A DNA stretch of 64,000 nt from a bacterium (GTDB taxonomy: Bacteria; JAMCPX01), in contig JAJYUJ010000004.1 of the NCBI GenBank assembly GCA_021792615.1, forward strand, positions 24,232 through 88,231, given 5' to 3'. Position 1 is the stretch's first letter. Each line of letters opens with the position of its first letter. Positions 63,810 to 64,000 of the stretch are shown in pieces. The position numbers and the translations under genes are program-made. The notes beneath the pieces were generated by a model. That model was given only the letters and a program-made list of their open reading frames with translations. It did no database searches and was not told the origin of the DNA.

Positions 63810-64000
63810 TCAGGGTACCGGATCATTCCCGCCGGCATGGAAGGGATGGCAGCTCAGGATCCTTTTTGCCGACAATAAACCACCTTTAAAAATGCCATAT
63901 CTTTGTATCGCGGTGATAGAGTATTCGGAACACGTCGGGGTATACCTGCAGGTAGCTCCGAAGAACGGTGATATGAAGAGTCTGTACGTCTTTATAAGAT
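63810..64000 (-). CDS. yidD: Membrane protein insertion efficiency factor YidD (partial, N-terminus outside window)
   Basis: The reverse frame gives a 62-aa C-terminal part of Yid[32 protein letters not shown], then [18 protein letters not shown] and a stop at 63810-63812. This is the classic CRF/Y.PSCSeYa..C(H/N)P....GGxDPVP family signature. The start is beyond position 64000. The yidD-yidC pair is normally preceded by rpmH and rnpA near the replication origin, which suggests an origin-proximal location. Confidence 0.93.
   Translation of the reverse strand, partial: LIKTYRLFISPFFGATCRYTPTCSEYSITAIQRYGIFKGGLLSAKRILSCHPFHAGGNDPVP

Overview
The window looks like a piece of chromosome from a Gram-negative bacterium of moderate G+C. 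It has type IV pilus secretin-complex genes, YidC/YidD, a FadL-type outer-membrane porin, eleven probable lipoproteins and two-component systems. The order pilMNOPQ-aroC-aroK-aroB and a gene resembling the MXAN_5187 family suggest a deltaproteobacterial-type lineage (old Deltaproteobacteria, e.g. Desulfobacterota or relatives). This placement is inference from gene content; no rRNA gene is present. I saw no tRNA, CRISPR array, transposase or prophage gene.

Layout. 1-2109 (minus): a three-gene operon of saccharopine-dehydrogenase-like protein, SCP2-like protein and an APC permease cut by the window edge. 2408-4075 (plus): a lipoprotein alpha/beta hydrolase. 4099-13032 (minus): housekeeping and amino-acid genes (MXAN_5187-like, tsaE, lysC, cimA, hisS, gpsA, an unknown 489-aa protein, an epimerase). 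13182-18629 (plus): HU, then a membrane histidine kinase overlapping a REC/HD-GYP regulator, a P1-family peptidase and a HEAT-repeat protein. 18708-29598 (minus): folC-tldD, pdaD-speB (arginine to agmatine to putrescine), a 917-aa lipoprotein, and a tightly overlapping four-gene set (PqqD-like, beta-propeller lipoprotein, lasso-B2-like protease, nucleotidyltransferase) followed by a DUF218 protein. 29692-32977 (plus): sufCBD.

33272-48579 (plus): an NtrC-type regulator, an Ig-like lipoprotein, a small HTH protein, pilMNOPQ, aroCKB, a small lipoprotein, yraN, rsmI, an orphan histidine kinase and a TPR-like exported protein. 48768-58308 (plus): acyl-CoA synthetase, FadL-like porin, and two very large paralogous Big_5/SbsA-like lipoproteins, the second carrying two extra fibronectin III domains. 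58424-59386 (plus): a sugar-nucleotide epimerase. 59415-64000 (minus): yidD-yidC followed by two paralogous YVTN-type beta-propeller lipoproteins in the same overlapping operon.

The most unusual parts are the RiPP-like four-gene operon with no visible precursor or cyclase, the giant lipoprotein pair behind the fadD/fadL genes, the propeller lipoproteins coupled to yidC, a palindromic element inserted in frame in folC, and an AroB with several substitutions at normally conserved active-site positions. No stretch over 300 bases lacks a gene; the largest gaps (2110-2407, 7550-7814, 32978-33271) are described below.
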